Below, piece after piece: positions 60,198 to 64,000 of a DNA stretch of 64,000 bases. The notes under the pieces were generated by a model. That model saw only the letters and a list, made by a program, of their open reading frames with translations. It ran no database searches and was not told where the DNA came from. The position numbers and the translations under genes are program-made. Source of the DNA: Streptomyces cinnamoneus (GTDB lineage Bacteria; Actinomycetota; Actinomycetes; Streptomycetales; Streptomycetaceae); contig NZ_PKFQ01000001.1 in assembly GCF_002939475.1 (NCBI RefSeq), positions 124,001 to 188,000 of the forward strand, given 5' to 3'. How positions within the stretch are numbered: position 1 is the stretch's first letter; each line of letters begins with the position of its first letter.

Positions 60198-60413
60198 GCT
60201 GTCGCGTGACGCTGACGACTGCTCGCGGTGACGGCCAGGCGACGTCCGTGACGGGCGACCACCCGGGAGGCCATGCGGCCCAGGGAACGGCGAGGGGAAG
60301 CCCTGGCCCACGCCGCCGTCCTGTCGGGTGCGGTCACTCCCGGCCCGCCGGCGCCGGCGGGCCGGGGGTCCGCTGCGGGACACACCGGCCGGGCCGCGGC
60401 CTACCATGACTGC

Positions 60414-60980
60414 GTGATCCGTTCTCCGCAGGCTGCTCCCTTCGGCCGCTTCGACGAGTCCTGGCCGGCGGTGAACCGCCCCGAGCTCCTCGCGGAGCCC
60501 GTGGCCGCGGCGCTCGGGCAGTGGGTCGGTGCCGGACCGGTCGAGTCCGTGCTGGTCGTCGACACCGACCCGGAGGTGGCCGACACGGCGGCCTTCAGCG
60601 CGGCGTACGACGTGCCCCTGGACGTCTCCGCGAACTGTGTCGTCATCGCCGCCAAACGCGGTCAGGAGGTGACGTACGCGGCGTGCGTGGCCCTCGCGAC
60701 CACCCGCGTCGACGTCAATTCGGCGGTGCGCAAGCGCCTCGGTGCCCGCAAGGCGTCGTTCGCCCCGATGGACACGGCCGTGGCGGAGACCGGTATGGAG
60801 TACGGCGGGATCACCCCCGTCGGGCTGCCGAAGGACTGGCCCCTCCTCGTCGACGAGGCCGTCGCCTCCGCGCCGTACGTCCTCGTCGGCAGCGGCAGAC
60901 GCAGGAGCAAGCTGATCCTCCCCGGTGCGTTCCTGGGCCAGCTGCCGAACGCCGAGGTCGCCGCCGGACTGGCCCGCTGA
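60414..60980 (+). CDS. YbaK/EbsC-family aminoacyl-tRNA deacylase-like protein
   Basis: The protein has 188 residues from the GTG at 60414. The YbaK fold is evident: a central strand VESVLVVDTDPEVADTAAF, VPLDVSANCVVIAAKRGQEV, KRLGARKASFAPMDTAV, TGMEYGGITPVGLPKDWPLL. It ends with VLVGSGRRRSKLILPGAFL, the loop that in YbaK/ProX places Lys and Gly at the active site. Such proteins hydrolyse mischarged Cys- or Ala-tRNAs. The family assignment is good and the tRNA specificity is unknown. Confidence 0.83.
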   Translation: MIRSPQAAPFGRFDESWPAVNRPELLAEPVAAALGQWVGAGPVESVLVVDTDPEVADTAAFSAAYDVPLDVSANCVVIAAKRGQEVTYAACVALATTRVDVNSAVRKRLGARKASFAPMDTAVAETGMEYGGITPVGLPKDWPLLVDEAVASAPYVLVGSGRRRSKLILPGAFLGQLPNAEVAAGLAR

Positions 60981-61128
60981 CGACGATCGGTTCGCCGGCC
61001 CTTCGTGCGGTTCGCCAACCGCCTCGGCGGTCCGGCCGGGGACGGCGGGGAGGCCCGACCGCGGCCGGCCGCCGCCCTTCAGAGGCGGCCGGGCGCCTGC
61101 CGGAGCGGGTGACGGCCGTTCAGGAGGG

Positions 61129-62226
61129 TCAGACCGTGGGGCCGGAGTGTTCCTGCACGGCGTCGAGGGGCACGCGCGGGTGCGGGATGACGGCCTCTCC
61201 GCCCTGCCGCAGCGAGACGGTCCGTTCCGGCACCGGGATCCGGATGCCCTCGGCGCGGTACCGGCGGTGCAGACGCTTGACGAACTCGTGCTTGATGCGC
61301 CACTTGTCGCTGAACTCGCCGACCCCGAGGATCACGGTGAAGCCGATCCGCGACTCCCCGAAGGTGTGGAACCGGACAGCCGGCTCGTGGTCGGGGACCG
61401 CGCCGGCGACCTCCTTCATCACGCCTTCGGCGACCTCGACCGTGACCCGCTCGACCTGCTCCAGGTCGCTGTCGTAGGCGACGCCCACCTGCACCGTGAC
61501 CGACAGCTTCTGCTCGGGCCGGGTGAAGTTGGTCATGTTCGTGCCGGCGAGCTTGGCGTTCGGGAGGATGACGCGGTTGTTGTTGAGCTGCTCCACCACC
61601 GTGTTGCGCCAGTTGACGTCGACGACATAGCCCTCCTCCCCGCTGCTGAGCCGGATGTAGTCGCCGGGCTGCACGGTCCTCGAGACGAGGATGTGCACAC
61701 CCGCGAAGAGGTTGGCCAGCGTGTCCTTCAGAGCGAGGGCGATCGCGAGACCACCCACGCCGAGGGCGGTGAGCAGCGGCGCTATCGATATGCCGAGGGT
61801 CTGAAGGACCACGAGGAAGCCCATCGCCATGACCGCGATGCGCGTGATGTTGACGAATATCGTGGCCGATCCGGCCACCCCGGACCGGGACTGCGCCACG
61901 GTCCGCACCAGGCCGCCGATCACCCGGGCGGCGGTGACCGTCGCGGTCAGGATGACGAACGTCGTCAGGACCTCGTTGACGACGTGTCCGACCGAGTGGG
62001 TCAGGGGAAGGGCCGCGGCCGCCGCCCCGACGCCGCCCGCCACGGCGGACCAGGGGGCGAGCGTGCGCAGCACGTCGACGATGATGTCGTCCCCCTCCCA
62101 CTTGGTCCTGCGGGCACGCTCGGCGAGCCAGCGCAGGACGACCCGCAGCACGAGGGCCGCGAGCAGGCCGGAGGCCAGGGCGATGCCGGCGACGATGACG
62201 TCGTGGGCCGTCAGATCGCGGTTCAC
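61129..62226 (-). CDS. Small-conductance mechanosensitive channel (MscS family)
   Basis: The protein has 365 residues from the GTG at 62226 with GGGAGAG upstream. Four or five N-terminal membrane helices lead to the pore helix GVGGLAIALALKDTLANLFA, which has the Gly/Ala knob pattern of MscS TM3. Next is the beta domain GDYIRLSSGEEGYVVDVNWR, then NTVVEQLNNNRVILPNAKL and a C-terminal alpha/beta domain ending PVPERTVSLR. MscS channels open under membrane tension and release solutes after osmotic downshock. No partner genes are seen. Confidence 0.92.
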   Translation of the reverse strand: MNRDLTAHDVIVAGIALASGLLAALVLRVVLRWLAERARRTKWEGDDIIVDVLRTLAPWSAVAGGVGAAAAALPLTHSVGHVVNEVLTTFVILTATVTAARVIGGLVRTVAQSRSGVAGSATIFVNITRIAVMAMGFLVVLQTLGISIAPLLTALGVGGLAIALALKDTLANLFAGVHILVSRTVQPGDYIRLSSGEEGYVVDVNWRNTVVEQLNNNRVILPNAKLAGTNMTNFTRPEQKLSVTVQVGVAYDSDLEQVERVTVEVAEGVMKEVAGAVPDHEPAVRFHTFGESRIGFTVILGVGEFSDKWRIKHEFVKRLHRRYRAEGIRIPVPERTVSLRQGGEAVIPHPRVPLDAVQEHSGPTV

Positions 62227-62809
62227 CGGCGTCCCCTCTCCCGTCCGGAAAGCGGGGCCGCGGCCTCACATGCCGCCGCCGGAAGCCCGCAGTAACGATT
62301 CGTCACTTATACCTGCCTGTCACAGAGATCACGAACGCACCGGGGTCACGAGGTGATCCGGCGCGAGGAGTCATCCTGCACCACACCCCGACCGGGCTCG
62401 CACAGAGCCCTCACCATTCGGAGCCGGCGGGCTCGCCCCGGCCGTCCAGGTGGCCGGCGTCACGCTCTCCCGCCTGCTCCTCTGCTCGTCTGCCCGTCCC
62501 GCTTCACTCATCCGGCGTTGATGACCAGAAGGGACATCTTCCCTCAAACCTCATGAAGGGCAGACAAGAGCAGGAGACCCCTCGCCTGTCCGGCCCGTTC
62601 TCCGGGATCGTTCCCCGTCGCTCTCCGGCCGGGGTTCAGGGGCGTCGTCCCCGGCGCCACGGCGGGCGCGCACGCTGCCGGGCCGCCACGACCGTAGGGC
62701 AGTGGCGCCAACTCCCTTACCCGCTCTGCCTCCAGAGCCGAAACGCACGCGCGCACCCGCGGCGTTCCGCCCTGTCCGGACGCACCCGCACCCCGCGTAC
62801 GATGCACAT
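62227..62809. other. Intergenic region, 583 bp
   Basis: Divergent spacer between the MscS and YdcF-type genes. No gene recognised. TACGAT at 62798-62803 is a plausible -10 placed so that transcription would start at the GTG at 62810, implying a leaderless message. Confidence 0.4.
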
Positions 62810-63823
62810 GTGATCGCCTACGCGCCAGCAGCCCTCTTCCTCGTCCTCTTCGGCATCGGCATATTGCGTGACCGCCGGCGCTTCAGCAACGCCGTGTACC
62901 TCGGACTCGCCTGCATATTCATGGTGTTCGGGTTGCTTCACGTGGCCGACCGGTCCAGCGATCACGGCCACCACGCCCTGGAGTGGCTGGTGGCGGCCCT
63001 CCTGCTGATCCCCTTCCTCGGCGCCCTGGCCCTCCCGGTGTTCCTGCTGATAAACGGCGTGAAGATGATCCGGAAGGAGGGGCGGAGGCCCGCGAACCTG
63101 CTCTCCTTCCTCGCCGGCCTGGCCCTCTTCGGCCTCATGGCGCTGACGCTGGTGGCCGCCGGCACGCGGTCGCGAGGCCTGGTGATCGCCACCGGTACGA
63201 CCCTCATGATCGCCGGTTATGTGTCGTTCCTCTTCTTCTGCTTCATCGCCTACGCCTTCCTGTACGGCTGGATGAGGCCGCGCCGCGACGTCGACTTCGT
63301 CGTGGTGCTGGGCTCCGGCCTGATCGGCGGGACCAAGGTGCCGCCGCTGCTCGCCAGCCGGCTGGAGCGCGGGCGCAGGCTCTACGAGGCGCAGGCGGCG
63401 CGCGGCAACCCGCCCCTCCTCATCACGTCCGGCGGCCAGGGCCCGGACGAGAAGCTGCCCGAGGCCCACGCCATGGCCGGCTACCTCACCGACCGCGGCT
63501 TCCCCGCCGAGCACATCCGGCGGGAGGACAGGTCCCGGACGACCGAGGAGAACCTGGAGTACAGCAAGGCGATCATGGCGGCGGCCGTGCCCGACTACTC
63601 CTGTCTGATCGTCACCAACAACTTCCACGCCTTCCGGGCCGCCCTGACGGCCCGGAAGGCGGGTGTCAACGGCCAGGTCGTGGGTTCCCCGACGGCCGCG
63701 TACTTCTGGCCGAGCGCGACGATCCGGGAGTTCGCGGCCGTCTTCCTCAGCCACAAGCTCGTGAACTTCACGATCTGCGGGCTGCTCGCCCTCTTCGGCG
63801 TGCTGTCCTGGCGCCTGGGCTGA
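62810..63823 (+). CDS. YdcF/DUF218-family membrane protein
   Basis: The protein has 337 residues from the GTG at 62810; no ribosome binding site is visible and a -10 lies directly upstream, suggesting leaderless translation. The first 160 residues contain five to six membrane helices (for example LFLVLFGIGILRD, WLVAALLLIPFLGALALPVF, VSFLFFCFIAYAFLYGW). They are followed by the DUF218 domain: VDFVVVLGSGLIGGTKVPPL, LLITSGGQGPDEKLPEAHAM, EDRSRTTEENLEYSK, and CLIVTNNFHAFRAALTARKA. DUF218 proteins bind S-adenosylmethionine in E. coli YdcF and are implicated in envelope metabolism. A short final helix closes the chain. Confidence 0.87.
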   Translation: MIAYAPAALFLVLFGIGILRDRRRFSNAVYLGLACIFMVFGLLHVADRSSDHGHHALEWLVAALLLIPFLGALALPVFLLINGVKMIRKEGRRPANLLSFLAGLALFGLMALTLVAAGTRSRGLVIATGTTLMIAGYVSFLFFCFIAYAFLYGWMRPRRDVDFVVVLGSGLIGGTKVPPLLASRLERGRRLYEAQAARGNPPLLITSGGQGPDEKLPEAHAMAGYLTDRGFPAEHIRREDRSRTTEENLEYSKAIMAAAVPDYSCLIVTNNFHAFRAALTARKAGVNGQVVGSPTAAYFWPSATIREFAAVFLSHKLVNFTICGLLALFGVLSWRLG

Positions 63824-63871
63824 CCACGCGTCGCCGCGTGGGTGGGCGGCCCCCGGACCCACCCGGACCGG

Positions 63872-64000
63872 TCAGTCCCAGGGGTTGGCGCGCTGGTCGT
63901 TGATGGCGGTCCACATGCGGGTGCCGGCGGGCACCGAGCCGTACGCCCAGAAGGTCCAGCCGCCGGTCCAGGCGAGGTCCGGGCCGTAGTGGCCGTCGTG
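63872..64000 (-). CDS. C-terminal end of an unidentified protein (partial)
   Basis: The last 42 codons of a leftward gene enter from the right edge and stop at 63872-63874. The sequence (HYGPDLAWTGGWTFWAYGSV, then PAGTRMWTAINDQRANPWD) is aromatic-rich and ends cleanly, resembling the tail of an exported hydrolase such as a cell-wall or glycosidic enzyme. The start and catalytic region lie outside the window, so no family can be assigned. Confidence 0.45.
   Translation of the reverse strand, partial: HDGHYGPDLAWTGGWTFWAYGSVPAGTRMWTAINDQRANPWD

Overview
The window is very GC-rich (about 70 percent), with strong third-position G/C bias, many GTG starts, GGAGG-type ribosome binding sites, Tat and Sec exported enzymes, mycothiol-type enzymes and actinobacterial regulator/enzyme pairs. 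All of this points to a Streptomyces (or close relative) chromosome, probably an accessory or arm-proximal part. There are no ribosomal, tRNA or obvious housekeeping operons, genes are mostly single or paired, and about a dozen decayed genes or transposase fragments lie among them.

Layout. 1-7 kb: the end of an arsenate reductase, two tandem secreted TAP-type alpha/beta hydrolases, a DinB-like protein, a Tat-signal nucleoside deaminase and two small secreted cysteine-containing proteins. 7-12.7 kb: a CorA transporter, two FAD monooxygenases (one broken), and two acetyltransferases. 12.7-15.2 kb: a compact terpene synthase plus cytochrome P450 operon. 16-24.3 kb: a TetR/quinone-oxidoreductase pair, a CBS protein with a YbdK-type ligase, a dienelactone-hydrolase-like protein lacking its nucleophile, a PadR/HAAS membrane pair, and a GlsB-like membrane protein. 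24.3-30.3 kb: GNAT, VOC, methyltransferase and SRPBCC genes, then an insertion-sequence area (a full IS701-family element plus ISAs1 and IS630 remnants).

30.3-34.6 kb: a LysR regulator divergent from a maleylpyruvate-isomerase-fold gene and a DUF1772 gene, then a secreted CdtB-like nuclease fused to ricin-type lectin modules. 34.7-37 kb: a heat-shock island with a RheA-type repressor, its palindromic operator, hsp18 and two DUF2267 genes. 37-43 kb: a LysE exporter, an AhpD-like protein, a hydrolase/MerR operon with a MerR-type promoter, and an HxlR/NmrA divergent pair whose regulator is frameshifted. 43-48 kb: a secreted NucA/NucB-type nuclease, VOC protein, hydrolase, and a secreted zinc protease with a ricin domain. 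48-56 kb: methyltransferase, hydrolases, a SapA-like secreted protein, and a rifampicin monooxygenase gene preceded by a near-perfect rifamycin-associated element. 56-64 kb: small membrane, Tat-exported, PP2C phosphatase, CdiI-like, YbaK, MscS and YdcF-type proteins, and the end of one more gene.

Functional themes are export (nucleases, protease, hydrolases, lectin toxins), stress and antibiotic response (hsp18/rheA, rox with RAE, AhpD, MscS) and local one-regulator/one-enzyme modules. The most unusual items are the CdtB-ricin fusion, the RAE-rox unit, the terpene cluster whose synthase has an atypical aspartate motif, and the hydrolase with glycine at the nucleophile position. Several otherwise intact genes carry single-base frameshifts. 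Either this region is decaying or the assembly contains indel errors, and the sequence alone cannot decide which.
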